From positions 1 through 64,000 of the forward strand of contig NZ_JACSJI010000013.1 of the NCBI RefSeq assembly GCF_014349105.1: 64,000 bases of DNA, given 5' to 3'. The first letter of the stretch is position 1. Each line of letters opens with the position of its first letter. The stretch comes from Caulobacter sp. 17J80-11 (GTDB taxonomy: Bacteria > Pseudomonadota > Alphaproteobacteria > Caulobacterales > Caulobacteraceae). Positions 47,955 to 57,900 of this stretch are shown here, piece after piece. Under the pieces are notes generated by a model, which had not been told where the DNA came from, did not search any database, and saw only the letters and a list, made by a program, of their open reading frames with translations. A program made the position numbers and the translations under genes.

Positions 47955-48826
47955 TGAGCCGTGTCGCCATCCTGACCCCGAACCCGGCCGACGAGGCCTT
48001 TCAAGGCCGCTGGCGCGAGGTGTTCGACCGCATGGTCTCAGCCTTCGGGGCCGAGGGCGTCGAGGTCGAGGGCCGCACCTGGACCGAGGCCGGCGACCTT
48101 CACGACGTTCCGCTGGTCCTGCCGATGAACGTCTGGGGCTATCACCGCGAATACGACCGCTGGCTGGGCGCCGTGGCGGCGTGGGCGGAGCAGGGCGTGC
48201 GGCTGGCCAACCCCGCCTCGGTGCTGACCTGGAATTCCGACAAGCGCTATCTCGGCCGCCTCGGCGAGGCCGGCGCGCCGGTGGTGCCCAGCCTCTACGT
48301 CGACGAGGTCACGCCCGCGGCCATGGCTGATGCGGCCAGGGCCTTCGGCGTGGACCGCCTCGTGGCCAAGCCGCAGATCTCGGCCGGCGCCTGGCAGACC
48401 CTGCTGTGGTCGACCGGCCAGGGCGTCGAGGGCGGGCCGGACGGAGCGGCCATCCTGCAGCCCTTCCTGCCGTCGGTGGGCGCCACCGGCGAGACCTCGC
48501 TGTTCTACTTCGACGGCGTCTTCAGTCACGCCGTCTCCAAGGTGGCGGCCGAGGGCGACTTCCGCGTCCAGCCCGACTTCGGCGGGGCGGTCTCGACCGT
48601 GACGCCGTCGGACGACGAGCGCGCCGCGGCCGAAGCCGTGCTGGCCTCGGTGACCGAGCCGCTGCTCTACGCCCGGGTCGATCTGGTGCGCGATCTGTCC
48701 GGCAAGCCGGCCCTGATCGAGCTGGAGCTGATCGAGCCGGACCTCTACCTGGGTTACGCGCCCGACAAGGGTCAGGCCTTCGCCCGCGCCGTGCGCCGGG
48801 CTTTGGACGGCGTGGCCAGCATCTGA
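47954..48826 (+). CDS. ATP-grasp domain ligase-like protein
   Basis: The 290-residue protein has a small N-terminal domain and an ATP-grasp core. Visible elements are NSDKRYLGRLGEAGAPVVPS, LVAKPQISAGAW (nucleotide-binding Lys), LQPFLPSVGATGETSLFYFDG, FSHAVSKVAAEGDFRVQPDFGG, and the metal-binding ARVDLVRD-x-LIELELIEP. The latter pattern recalls the DcsG/RimK-like ATP-grasp group that joins amino acids or small amines. The acceptor is unknown. The start overlaps the previous stop (TAATG), and its last 55 bases overlap the convergent nth gene. Confidence 0.85.
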   Translation: MSRVAILTPNPADEAFQGRWREVFDRMVSAFGAEGVEVEGRTWTEAGDLHDVPLVLPMNVWGYHREYDRWLGAVAAWAEQGVRLANPASVLTWNSDKRYLGRLGEAGAPVVPSLYVDEVTPAAMADAARAFGVDRLVAKPQISAGAWQTLLWSTGQGVEGGPDGAAILQPFLPSVGATGETSLFYFDGVFSHAVSKVAAEGDFRVQPDFGGAVSTVTPSDDERAAAEAVLASVTEPLLYARVDLVRDLSGKPALIELELIEPDLYLGYAPDKGQAFARAVRRALDGVASI

Positions 48827-49461
48827 CGCGAGGGGCACAGGTCTGCCACCGGGCAGATCTCGCACTTCGGCCGCTGCGCCACGCAGGTGTAGCGGCCGTG
48901 CAGGATCAGCCAGTGGTGGGCGCGGGTCAGCAGCTCTTCGGGGATGATCCGCTCCAGCTGCTTCTCGACCCTGTCCGGCGTGGTGGCGGTGGCCAGGCCC
49001 AGCCGGTGCGACACGCGATAGACGTGGGTGTCCACCGCGATAGCCGGCTCGACGCCCAGTTCGTTCAGCACCACGGAGGCGGTCTTGCGCCCGACGCCGG
49101 GCAGGGCCTGCAGCGCCTCGCGCTCCAGCGGCACCTGCCCGCCATGTTGATTGACGATCATCCGCGCCGCGGCGATCACGTTCCTGGCCTTGTTTCGGTA
49201 GAGACCGATGGAGTTGATCAACGGGATCAACCCCTCTTCGCCCAGAGCCAGCATCTTCTCCGGCGTGTCCGCGATGGCGAACAGCTTCTCGGTGGCCTTG
49301 TTGACCCCCTTGTCGGTCGCCTGGGCCGACAGGGCGACCGCCACCACCAGGGTGTAGGGGTTGGAGAAGTTCAGCTCGCACTTCGGGTGCGGGTTCAGCG
49401 CCTCGAACCGGCGGAACAGCTCTTCGACGCGATCGGGATCGGGCGGGTAGACGAGGGCCAT
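48772..49461 (-). CDS. nth: Endonuclease III
   Basis: Nth is the DNA glycosylase/AP lyase for oxidised pyrimidines. The 229-residue protein has the helix-hairpin-helix LPGVGRKTASV with catalytic Lys126, Asp144 in AVDTHVYRV, and the [4Fe-4S] cluster Cys193-x6-Cys200-x2-Cys203-x5-Cys209. AGAGG lies just before ATG 49461. The C-terminal basic tail (about 17 residues) is encoded in the overlap with the ATP-grasp gene on the other strand. Confidence 0.96.
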   Translation of the reverse strand: MALVYPPDPDRVEELFRRFEALNPHPKCELNFSNPYTLVVAVALSAQATDKGVNKATEKLFAIADTPEKMLALGEEGLIPLINSIGLYRNKARNVIAAARMIVNQHGGQVPLEREALQALPGVGRKTASVVLNELGVEPAIAVDTHVYRVSHRLGLATATTPDRVEKQLERIIPEELLTRAHHWLILHGRYTCVAQRPKCEICPVADLCPSRQMLATPSKARRTARAKA

Positions 49462-49524
49462 GGCCCTCTTTGGCCCGCGCCGGCCCGGCTGTGAAGCGGC
49501 CTCGCCGCGTCCTACATTTCCCCC

Positions 49525-50010
49525 ATGGAGGCCGTTTCGCCGCACCGGCTCTATTTCGACCGCCTGGTCACGCCCAGGCGCTCGCTGACCCGCTTGGGCG
49601 TGATCCTGCTGATGGTCCCGTTCGCGGTCGTGAACGTGTTCTTCGGCCTGCTGATGTACGCCAAGGGCGCGGTGGTGGTGCCGGTGTTCCTGGGGCTGGA
49701 CGTGGCGGGTCTTTCCCTGGCGCTCTGGATGAACTTCCGCGAGGGCAAGCGCGGCGAGCGGGTCGTCGTCTCGGCCGAAGAGATCTCCGTGGCCCGGGTC
49801 GATCCGCCCCGGTCCAGGGAAGTGTGGCGCTCGTCCACCGCCTTCACCCGCGTGGAGTTGAAGGACCCCGGCAAGCACGCCAGCCGGCTCAGCCTGGCCA
49901 CCCGCGGCCAGGAACTGGTGCTGGGCGCGCGCCTGTCGCCGGTCGAGCGCGAGGCTTTCGCCCACGACCTGGAGGCGGCGGTGAAGGCCGCCCGGGCCGA
50001 ACGGTGGTGA
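49525..50010 (+). CDS. DUF2244 family membrane protein
   Basis: The 161-residue protein has two close membrane helices (about 22-44 and 48-72) followed by a beta-rich cytoplasmic domain (VVVSAEEISVARVDPP, VWRSSTAFTRVELK). The TPRRSLTRLGVILLMVP and FLGLDVAGLSLALWMNFREGKRGERV segments fit DUF2244. Function is unknown. There is no SD; TACATT ends six bases before the ATG (leaderless type). Confidence 0.82.
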   Translation: MEAVSPHRLYFDRLVTPRRSLTRLGVILLMVPFAVVNVFFGLLMYAKGAVVVPVFLGLDVAGLSLALWMNFREGKRGERVVVSAEEISVARVDPPRSREVWRSSTAFTRVELKDPGKHASRLSLATRGQELVLGARLSPVEREAFAHDLEAAVKAARAERW

Positions 50011-50059
50011 GCGCAAGAAACGGGCGGCGCGTGCGTGCGGCCCCCGCTATCGTCCGCCC

Positions 50060-50944
50060 ATGACCCAGTCCCTCCTTCTCTCCGACCCCCGCCCGGCCGA
50101 CACGCTCGCCCGCCTGGACGAGCAGGCCCGGGATTACGCCCGCATGGGCGAGGCGCTGACCTGGCTGGCTGAGCGCTGGCGCGACCGGCCCAGCCTTGAC
50201 GAGGCCGCCGCCGCCGCCGGCCTGTCGCCCTTCCACTTCCAGCGCCTGTTCACCCGCTGGGTGGGGGTCAGCCCCAAGACCTTCAACGCGGCCCTGATCC
50301 ACGCGGAGGCCCGCGCCCTGATGGACGACGGCGTCGGCCTGCTGGACGTGGCCTACGACGTGGGCCTGTCGGGGCCGTCGCGCCTGCACGACCTGTTCGT
50401 GGCCCAGGAGGCGGTGACGCCCGGTGAAGCCAAGCGCCGTGGCGAAGGCCTGGAGATCGTCTGGGGCGTGGCCCCGACGCCGTTCGGCCCGGGCCTGTTC
50501 GCCTTCACCGACCGCGGCCTGGCCGGCCTCGGCTTCACCGACGAAGGCGGGGAAAAGGCCGCTTTCGAGGACCTTCACCAGCGCTGGCCGGCCGCGCGCT
50601 GGCGGCGCGACGACCAGGCCGCCGGCGAATGGGCGGTCAGGGCCTTCGGCGAGCAGGCCGGGCCGGTGCCGCTGGTGCTGATCGGCCCGCCGTTCCAGGT
50701 GCAGGTGTGGAAGGCCCTGCTGCGCATCCCCTCGGGCCGCACCGCCACCTACGCCCAGGTCGCCGCCTGGGCCGGCAAGCCGGGCGCCTTCCGGGCGACC
50801 GGTGCGGCCATTGGGGCCAACCCGATCTCCTGGCTGATCCCCTGCCACCGGGCGCTGGCTCGCGACAACCGGTTGACTGGCTACCATTGGGGCCTGCCCC
50901 GCAAGGCGGCCATGCTGGCGCGGGAAGCGGCGCTGGCGTCGTAA
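50060..50944 (+). CDS. Ada-like regulator/methylated-DNA-[protein]-cysteine S-methyltransferase
   Basis: The 294-residue protein combines an N-terminal AraC-type HTH (about 30-130, LDEAAAAAGLSPFHFQRLFTRWVGVSPK) with a C-terminal O6-alkylguanine-DNA methyltransferase domain, whose acceptor is Cys262 in LIPCHRAL. The N-terminal zinc/Cys phosphotriester-sensing domain of E. coli Ada is absent. It therefore repairs O6-alkylguanine and may regulate, but cannot sense methylphosphotriesters in the classic way. There is no SD; TATCGT ends six bases before the ATG. Confidence 0.92.
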   Translation: MTQSLLLSDPRPADTLARLDEQARDYARMGEALTWLAERWRDRPSLDEAAAAAGLSPFHFQRLFTRWVGVSPKTFNAALIHAEARALMDDGVGLLDVAYDVGLSGPSRLHDLFVAQEAVTPGEAKRRGEGLEIVWGVAPTPFGPGLFAFTDRGLAGLGFTDEGGEKAAFEDLHQRWPAARWRRDDQAAGEWAVRAFGEQAGPVPLVLIGPPFQVQVWKALLRIPSGRTATYAQVAAWAGKPGAFRATGAAIGANPISWLIPCHRALARDNRLTGYHWGLPRKAAMLAREAALAS

Positions 50945-50969
50945 GCGCTCGCGCCCTTGAGAACCGAAT

Positions 50970-51028
50970 GTCCCGGCGAAAGCCGGGACCCAGATTCATC
51001 CGCCTGGGCCCCGGCTTTCGCCGGGGCC
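50970..51028. repeat. Head-to-head REP pair with GAAA/TTTC loops
   Basis: GTCCCGGC-GAAA-GCCGGGAC (50970-50989) and GGCCCCGGC-TTTC-GCCGGGGCC (51007-51028) are inverted copies of one element: the second read in reverse gives GGCCCCGGCGAAAGCC with GGGGCCCAG after it. It fills the gap between the Ada-like gene and the 3' end of hslU. Confidence 0.85.
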
Positions 51029-51084
51029 TACGGATTTGGGGTACGTGCGAACTTACGGCCGCTCCGCCACCCGAACACGGCCGT

Positions 51085-52386
51085 TTAGAGGATGAAGCGC
51101 GACAGGTCCGCGTTCTTGGCCAGCTCGCCCACCCGCTCGCGCACGTAGTCCGCGTCGATGGTGACGGTCTGGCCGGACAGGTCGGAAGCGCGGAAGCTCA
51201 GGTCCTCGACCACCTTCTCGATCACCGTCTGCAGCCGCCGGGCCCCGATGTTCTCGACGGCCGTGTTCACCGCCACCGCCACGTCGGCGACGGCGTCGAT
51301 CGCGTCCTCGGTGAACACCACCGCGACCTCCTCGGTGGCCATCAGCGCCTGGTGCTGGCGGATCAGGTTGGCCTCGGGCTCGGTCAGGATGCGGCGCATG
51401 TCGTCGCGGGTCAGCGCCTTCAGCTCCACCCGGATCGGCAGGCGCCCCTGCAGTTCGGGCAGCAGGTCGGACGGCTTGGCCACGTGGAAGGCGCCCGAGG
51501 CGATGAACAGGATGTGGTCGGTCTTCACCGGCCCGTACTTGGTCGAGACCGTGGTGCCCTCGATAAGCGGCAGCAGGTCGCGCTGCACGCCCTCGCGGGA
51601 GACGTCGGCGCCGGCCCGCTCCTGGCGGGCGGCGACCTTGTCGATCTCGTCGAGGAAGACGATGCCCTCGTTTTCCGCCAGCAGCAGGGCCTCCTTGGTC
51701 AGGGCCTCCTGGTCCAGCAGCTTGTCGCTCTCCTCGGCGATCAGCGGGGCCCAGGCGTCGCGCACGGTAATGCGCACGTTCTTGGTGCGTCCCCCCATGG
51801 CCTTGCCCAGCAGGTCCGACAGGTTCAGCACGCCGATGCCCGGCTGGCCGGGGATGTCGAAGTTCTGGAGGGGCGAGCCGGTGTCGGCCAGGGCGATCTC
51901 GATCTCCTTGTCCTCCAGCTCGCCGTTGCGCAGCTTCTTGCGGAAGCTGTCGCGCGTCGTGGGACCCGAGCCGGGACCGACCAGGCCGTCGAGGATGCGT
52001 TCCTCGGCCAGCCCTTCCGCGCGGGCGCGCACGCCCGCTCTGCGCTTGTCGCGAACCATGGCGATGGCGGCTTCGACCAGGTCGCGCACGATCTGGTCGA
52101 CGTCGCGACCGACATAGCCGACCTCGGTGAACTTGGTGGCCTCGACCTTCAGGAACGGGGCCTGAGCCAGGCGGGCCAGCCGGCGGGCGATCTCGGTCTT
52201 GCCGACGCCCGTAGGCCCGATCATCAGGATGTTCTTGGGCGTGACCTCGTCGCGCAGGTCCTCAGGCACGCGGCGGCGACGCCAGCGGTTGCGCAGCGCC
52301 ACGGCGACGGCGCGCTTGGCGTCCGCATGGCCGACGATGAAGCGGTCGAGCTCGGAAACGATCTCGCGCGGGGAAAACTCGGTCAT
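51085..52386 (-). CDS. hslU: ATP-dependent protease ATPase subunit HslU
   Basis: HslU is the AAA+ unfoldase of the HslUV (ClpYQ) protease. The 433-residue protein has Walker [10 protein letters not shown], the pore-loop region [19 protein letters not shown], Walker [10 protein letters not shown] and the C-terminal sensor region. It starts seven bases after hslV, so the two are co-transcribed in V-U order. Confidence 0.97.
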   Translation of the reverse strand: MTEFSPREIVSELDRFIVGHADAKRAVAVALRNRWRRRRVPEDLRDEVTPKNILMIGPTGVGKTEIARRLARLAQAPFLKVEATKFTEVGYVGRDVDQIVRDLVEAAIAMVRDKRRAGVRARAEGLAEERILDGLVGPGSGPTTRDSFRKKLRNGELEDKEIEIALADTGSPLQNFDIPGQPGIGVLNLSDLLGKAMGGRTKNVRITVRDAWAPLIAEESDKLLDQEALTKEALLLAENEGIVFLDEIDKVAARQERAGADVSREGVQRDLLPLIEGTTVSTKYGPVKTDHILFIASGAFHVAKPSDLLPELQGRLPIRVELKALTRDDMRRILTEPEANLIRQHQALMATEEVAVVFTEDAIDAVADVAVAVNTAVENIGARRLQTVIEKVVEDLSFRASDLSGQTVTIDADYVRERVGELAKNADLSRFIL

Positions 52387-52393
52387 GCGCGGG

Positions 52394-52951
52394 TCAGCTC
52401 TCGATCGTTTCGATGGTCAGGTTGCCGTTGGTGAAGACGCAGACGTCCGCGGCGATGGCCATGGCCTTGCGCGCGATGGTCTCGGCATCCAGCTCGGTGT
52501 TGTCGTAGAGCGCGCGCGCCGCCGACAGGGCGTAGGCCCCGCCCGAACCGATCGCGGTGACGCCGTGTTCCGGCTCCAGCACGTCGCCCACCCCCGTGAG
52601 GGTGAACATGGAATCCCGGTTGGCGGTGATGATCATGGCCTCCAGCCGGCGCAGGTAGCGGTCGGTGCGCCAGTCCTTGGCCAGGTCCACGCAGGCGCGG
52701 GCCAGCTGGTCGGGGTACTGCTCCAGCTTGGCTTCCAGCCGTTCGATCAGGGTGAAGGCGTCGGCGGTGGCCCCGGCGAAGCCGGCGATCACCTTGCCGC
52801 CGGCCAGGGTCCTGACCTTGCGGGCGTTGCCTTTGATCTGGGTCTGGCCCATGGAGACCTGGCCGTCGCCGGCGATCACGGTCTTCCCGTTCCGGCGGAC
52901 GGCGAGGATGGTCGTTCCATGCCAGTCCGGAAAAGCGTCTCGGTTCTGCAT
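52394..52951 (-). CDS. hslV: ATP-dependent protease peptidase subunit HslV
   Basis: HslV is the proteasome-like threonine protease that works with HslU. The 185-residue protein starts [18 protein letters not shown]. The catalytic Thr is the first of the TT after HG (Thr13), exposed after removal of a short propeptide. ATG 52951 is chosen because farther starts (to 53014) lack family sequence. It is divergent from the adenylyltransferase gene with 49 bases between starts. Confidence 0.95.
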   Translation of the reverse strand: MQNRDAFPDWHGTTILAVRRNGKTVIAGDGQVSMGQTQIKGNARKVRTLAGGKVIAGFAGATADAFTLIERLEAKLEQYPDQLARACVDLAKDWRTDRYLRRLEAMIITANRDSMFTLTGVGDVLEPEHGVTAIGSGGAYALSAARALYDNTELDAETIARKAMAIAADVCVFTNGNLTIETIES

Positions 52952-53000
52952 CCGGGCAGAAGTGGCGGGGCGAGGGCGCATGCGCAAGTCGGGGACCTCC

Positions 53001-53771
53001 ATGGCCAGCTTCACTGACGACGAAGTCGAGCGCTACGCCCGCCATCTGATGCTGCGCGAAGTGGGCGGCCCGGGTCAGCAGCGGCTGAAGACGGCCTCGG
53101 TGCTGCTGGTCGGCGCCGGCGGGATCGGCGCGCCGGCGGCGCTCTACCTGGCCGCCGCCGGGGTGGGGCGCCTCGGCCTGCTGGATCCCGACACCGTGGC
53201 CCTGTCGAACCTGCAGCGGCAGGTGCTCTACGGCGTCGACGACCTGGGCGCCCTGAAGGCGGAGCGCGGGGCCGAGCGGCTGCGGGCGCTCAACCCGCAC
53301 GTGGCGGTCGAGGCCCTGCCGCTGCGCCTGGACGACGGCAACGCGCGCGAGCTGGTGCGCGGCTACGACCTGGTGCTGGACGGCACCGACGATTTCGCCA
53401 CCCGCTTCGCGGTCAACGCCGCCTGCGTCGCCGAGGGCCGGCCGCTGGTCTCGGCCGCGCTGGGACGCTGGAGCGGGCAGCTCAGCGTGTTCAGCGGGCG
53501 GCCCTGCTACCGCTGCCTGGTGCCCGAAATCCCCCCGGACGCGGAGACCTGCGCGGCGGTGGGGGTGATCGGCGCTGTGGCCGGGGTGATGGGCTCCATG
53601 GCCGCACTGGAAGCGATCAAGGTTCTCTCAGGAGCGGGTGAGGCCTTGACCGGACGGCTCTTCCTCTATGACGGTCTCGCCGGGACCGCGCGGGCTGTGG
53701 GGGTGAGCGCGGATCCGTCTTGTCCGGTCTGTGGGGGAGGCTGTGATGAAGGTGCTGGGAATCCTGATTAA
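53001..53771 (+). CDS. MoeB/ThiF/HesA-type adenylyltransferase
   Basis: This E1-like enzyme adenylates the C-terminal Gly of a ubiquitin-fold sulfur carrier (MoaD or ThiS). The 256-residue protein has [31 protein letters not shown] (ATP site), the SNLQRQVLY Arg motif, [11 protein letters not shown], and a zinc tetrad CYRC and CPVC. Whether it serves molybdopterin or thiamine cannot be told: no moa or thi gene is in the window. The gene's last 26 bases overlap the hydrolase gene. Confidence 0.88.
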   Translation: MASFTDDEVERYARHLMLREVGGPGQQRLKTASVLLVGAGGIGAPAALYLAAAGVGRLGLLDPDTVALSNLQRQVLYGVDDLGALKAERGAERLRALNPHVAVEALPLRLDDGNARELVRGYDLVLDGTDDFATRFAVNAACVAEGRPLVSAALGRWSGQLSVFSGRPCYRCLVPEIPPDAETCAAVGVIGAVAGVMGSMAALEAIKVLSGAGEALTGRLFLYDGLAGTARAVGVSADPSCPVCGGGCDEGAGNPD

Positions 53772-54813
53772 GGCGACCTTGGCGATCGTGGCGCTGCTCA
53801 CGGTCGCGGTGCTCGCGGTGTGGCTGTCGCTGCGCAAGGCCGACATCCCGTACGCCGAGCTCGAAAAGAAATACGCCACACCGGCGTCGCACTATGTCGA
53901 GCTGCCGAGCGGGGTGCGCGTGCACTTCCGCGACGAGGGCAAGCCGGACGCGCCGGTGATCGTGCTGGTGCACGGCTTCAGCGCCTCGTCGCACACCTGG
54001 GAGCCCTGGGTGAAGCAGCTGGGCGGCGACTACCGGCTGATCTCGCTGGACTTGCCGGGCCACGGCCTGACCCGCGCGCCGGCGAACTGGAAGCCCTCGA
54101 TGCAGGCCTACGCCGCCGTGCTCGAGGAGTTCGCCGCGGCCGAGCAACTGTCCAAGTTCACCCTGGTCGGCCAGTCGATGGGCGGCAACGTGGCCTGGGA
54201 ATACGCCCTGGCCCGGCCCGAGCGACTGGACGCCCTGGTGCTGGTCTCGGCCTCCGGCTGGCCGGTGACCCGGCGCGAAGGCGGCGACAGCGACAAGGTC
54301 ATGAAGCTGATGGCGCATCCGTGGGGCCGCGCGGCCCTGCGCGACCTCGACGCCAGCCGGCTGATGCGCGAAGGGCTGGAGAAGGCCTACCAGAACAACG
54401 ACCTGATCACCGAGGCGACCGTCGACCGCTATGTCGAGCTGAACCGCGCGCCCGGCCACCGGGACATCGTCATCGACCTGGCGCTGGGCTTCGACAAGCG
54501 CGACTTCGCCACGCCCGAGCGGCTGGCGGCGATCAAGACGCCGACCCTGATCCTGCACGGCCAGAACGACCGGCTGGTGCCGGTCGACGACGTCCAGAAG
54601 TTCGCCCAGGCGATCCCGGGCTCGAAGCTGGTGATCTACGCCAACACCGGCCACATGCTGAACGAGGAGCGGGCGGCGGAGTCGTCGGCCGACCTGAAGG
54701 CCTTCCTCGCCGCCCTGAAGCCCGCAGCGCCGCCGAAGAAGCGCGTGGTGCTGAAGGCCGCGCCGCCGGAGAGGGTCAAGGAGCTGAAGGAGTCGCCGCT
54801 GTTCTTCCAGTGA
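53746..54813 (+). CDS. Membrane-anchored alpha/beta hydrolase
   Basis: The 355-residue protein has an N-terminal membrane helix (about 3-26) followed by an alpha/beta hydrolase fold: oxyanion HGFSASSHTWEPW, nucleophile Ser in GQSMGGNVAW, Asp in LHGQNDRLVP and His in NTGHMLNEE. A C-terminal extension of about 35 residues is Pro/Lys-rich. The substrate is unknown. GGGGGAGG precedes ATG 53746, which lies within the end of the adenylyltransferase gene, so the two are coupled. Confidence 0.9.
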   Translation: MKVLGILIKATLAIVALLTVAVLAVWLSLRKADIPYAELEKKYATPASHYVELPSGVRVHFRDEGKPDAPVIVLVHGFSASSHTWEPWVKQLGGDYRLISLDLPGHGLTRAPANWKPSMQAYAAVLEEFAAAEQLSKFTLVGQSMGGNVAWEYALARPERLDALVLVSASGWPVTRREGGDSDKVMKLMAHPWGRAALRDLDASRLMREGLEKAYQNNDLITEATVDRYVELNRAPGHRDIVIDLALGFDKRDFATPERLAAIKTPTLILHGQNDRLVPVDDVQKFAQAIPGSKLVIYANTGHMLNEERAAESSADLKAFLAALKPAAPPKKRVVLKAAPPERVKELKESPLFFQ

Positions 54814-54847
54814 GCGGCGGCCACAGCGGCGGCCGGAGGTGAACAGC

Positions 54848-54882
54848 AAAAACGCCCGCGGGTCGGACCCGCGGGCGTTTTT
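54848..54882. terminator. Bidirectional intrinsic terminator
   Basis: The 16-bp stem AAAAACGCCCGCGGGT/ACCCGCGGGCGTTTTT around a 3-base loop has T tracts on both strands. It serves the hydrolase gene and the convergent hybrid kinase. Confidence 0.92.
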
Positions 54883-54905
54883 CGTTTCCGTCTCTCAGTC
54901 CCTGA

Positions 54906-57900
54906 TCAGGCCAACGCCTTGCGCACCGCCTGGGACAGCTCCTCGGCCTGGTAGGGCTTGCGCAGCAGCGGCCATTCCGGGGCGCTGGCGTCCTCCAGCG
55001 TCTCGCCGGAATAGCCGGTCGACAGCAGGATCTTCAGCCCCGGGCGCTCGGCGCTGGCGGCGCGCGCCAGGTCCACGCCGCTCATGCCGCCGGGCATGAC
55101 CAGGTCGGTCATCAGGAGCTCCACGTCCGGATTGGCGCGCAGCACCTCCAGGGCGGCCGGGCCGTCCGGCGCGGCCAGCACCGAGGAGCCCAGCTCCAGC
55201 AGCAGGTTCTCGACCACCGTGCGGACGCCCAGGTCGTCCTCGACCAGCAGGACGCGACGGCCGCGCTCCAGCGGGCGCTCTTCGCGCGGCTCGGCCAGCG
55301 GCTCCGTGCGGACGGGCGCCTCGTCGGTGAGCGGCAGGTAGAGGCTGACGGTCGCGCCCCGGCCCGGCGTGCTTTCCAGGCTGACGCCGCCGTCGGACTG
55401 GCGGGCGAAGCCGTAGACCTGGGCCAGGCCCAGGCCTGAGCCCTCGCCGACGCCCTTGGTGGTGAAGAACGGCTCGAAGGCGCGCGACATCACGTCGGCG
55501 GTCATGCCGGCGCCGGTGTCGATCACCCGCACGCGGGCGTAGTCGCCGGCCGGGGTGTCGGCCAGCTCGCCCTCAGCCAAGCGGGCGCGGTCGGCCACGA
55601 TGCGGACCGTGCCGCTGTCGCCGAGAGCGTCGCGCGAATTCACCGCCAGGTTCAGCAGCGCCCCCTCGAACTGGACCGGATCGACGCGCACGGCGCCCAG
55701 GTCCGGCTCGATCTCGACGGTCAGCTCGACAGCCTCACCGACGGCGCGCTTGAGCATGGGCTCGAAGCCCGCGATCACCGCCCCGAGGTCCAGCACCTCG
55801 GGCTTGAACTCCTGGCGCCGCGAGAAGGCCAGCAGCTGGCGGGTCAGGCGCTCGCCGCGGCGGCCGGCGGCCAGGGCGGCCTCCCCCAGGCGGCGCACCC
55901 GCTCGGGCTTGTCGGCCTGGCGCAGGATCATGTCGAGCGCGCCGATCACGACGGTCAGCAGGTTGTTGAAGTCGTGGGCGACGCCGCCGGTCAGGCGGCC
56001 GACCGTTTCCAGGCGTTGGGCCTGGGCCAGGGCGGCCTCGGTCTTGCGACGTTCGTCGAGGCTGGCCTCCAGCTCGCGCGAGCGCTCAGCCACCCGACGT
56101 TCCAGCTCTTCGCGCGCTTGCACTGAAGCGGTGACGTCGCGGGTGATCCCGCAGACTCGCACCACGACGCCGTTCTCATCGAGAATCGGGAAGGCTCGCG
56201 CCTCGACGGCGATCACCTGGCCGTCGTCCGGCCGGATGATGCGGTATTGCAGAACCTGGCTCTGCCCGTTCCGCACGTTCTCCATTCCCGCGTCGAAATC
56301 CTGGCGGTCGTCCGGGTGGATCATCATCCGCCAGGCGTCCGGATCGTCCAGCAGGGCTTGACGAGAGACGCCCCAGACGCGCTCGCAGGCCGTGTTGAGG
56401 AAGCTGAGCCGGCCCGTGTCGGCCGTCCGCATCCACACGATGTCGTCGGAGGTCTCGGCGAAGCTGCGGAAGCGCTCCTCGCTCGCGCGTAGGGCGTCTT
56501 CGGCCAGCTTCTGGTCGGTGATGTCCATCGCGGCGCCGGCGTGGCCGACGTATCGGCCTTCGGCGTCGTAGCGCGGCTCGCCGAAATCGCGCACCCAGCG
56601 CCATTCGCCGTCGTGACGGCGCAGCCGGTACTCGTGCCGGAACGAAGCCTGCTCCCGGGTGGCGCTCGTGTAGCTGTCGAAGCAGCGCTCGTAATCGTCC
56701 GGGTGAATGGACTCGGCCCAGCCGTGGCCGAGCTCCTGCTCCAGGGGCCGGCCGGTGAACTCGAGCCAGCGCCGGTTGAACCAGGCGACCGATCCATCGG
56801 GGGCCGAGAGCCAGATCAGGGCCGGGGCGGCGTCGGCCACCTCGCCGAAGCGCGCTTCGCTCTCCTGCGCGGCGGCCTGAGCGGCCTTCAGGTCGGTGAC
56901 GTCATAGTTCACCCCGCGCATGCCGACGATCTCGCCCTGCGCGTCGCGAATGGGCTCGCCGCGGCCGATCAGCCAGCGGACCTCGCCGTCGCGCACGATG
57001 CGGTATTCGGCCTCGTAGCCCGGGGTGACGCCGCCGCGCGCCGCCGCCAGGGCGGCTTCGACCTCGGGACGGTCCTCCGGATGGATGCGATCCATGAAGC
57101 GCTCGAGGTCGGCGTAGGTCTGGGCCTGCACGCCCCACATCTCCGCCATGGCGGCGTTGGCCAGGGCCTCGCCGGTCTTGGCGTTGAAGCTCCACACGCC
57201 CACGCCGCCAGCCTCCTCGGCCAGACGCAGGGCGGAGTCGGATTCGCGGCAGCGCTGCTCGGTCTCGTAGGCGTCGGTGATGTCCTGGCCGGAGCTGAGG
57301 GTGCCGGTCACCTCGCCCCGCTCGTCGCGCAGCACCTTGCCGCGCCAAGCGATCAGGCGGCGCGCGCCGTCCGGGCGCACGATCCAGCCTTCGCCCTCCT
57401 CGGGCATGTCGCGACGGCCCTCGACCACGTCCTTGAAGAAGGCGTGCGCGTCGATCCGCTGCTCTTCGGGCAGGTAGGCGTCGATCCAGTTCTGGCCGAC
57501 CACGTCCTCGACCGTCTGGCCCAGGATCTCGGCGCCCTTCAGGTTGACGTCGCGGACCTTGCCGTCGGGGCCGAGCACCAGCAGCATCACGCCGGCGACG
57601 TCGAAGTACTGCTGGCCCAGGTCGTCGCCCACGGCCTCCGGCTGGACCAGGTTCTCGGTCTCCACCAGGGCGGAGGTCGAGCCGATCACCTCGCCGACGC
57701 CGTTCAGCACCGGCATGGCGGTGACCGACACCAGAATGCGCTTGCGGGTGCCGGGGTTGGCGATGACGTGCTGGAAGCCCTTCACGGTCTGGCCGCGCAG
57801 GGCGCGGGCGGCCGGCAGCAGGTCCGGCGGGATCAGCCGGCCGTCAGGATAGGTGATGCCCCAGGTGGCCGAGTGGAAGCGCAGGCCGATCAGCTCGGAA

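Noticed and set aside
50060-50944. Full-length Ada with the phosphotriester-sensing domain
   Set aside because: The N-terminal Cys-rich zinc domain is missing; the protein starts directly with the AraC-type helices.
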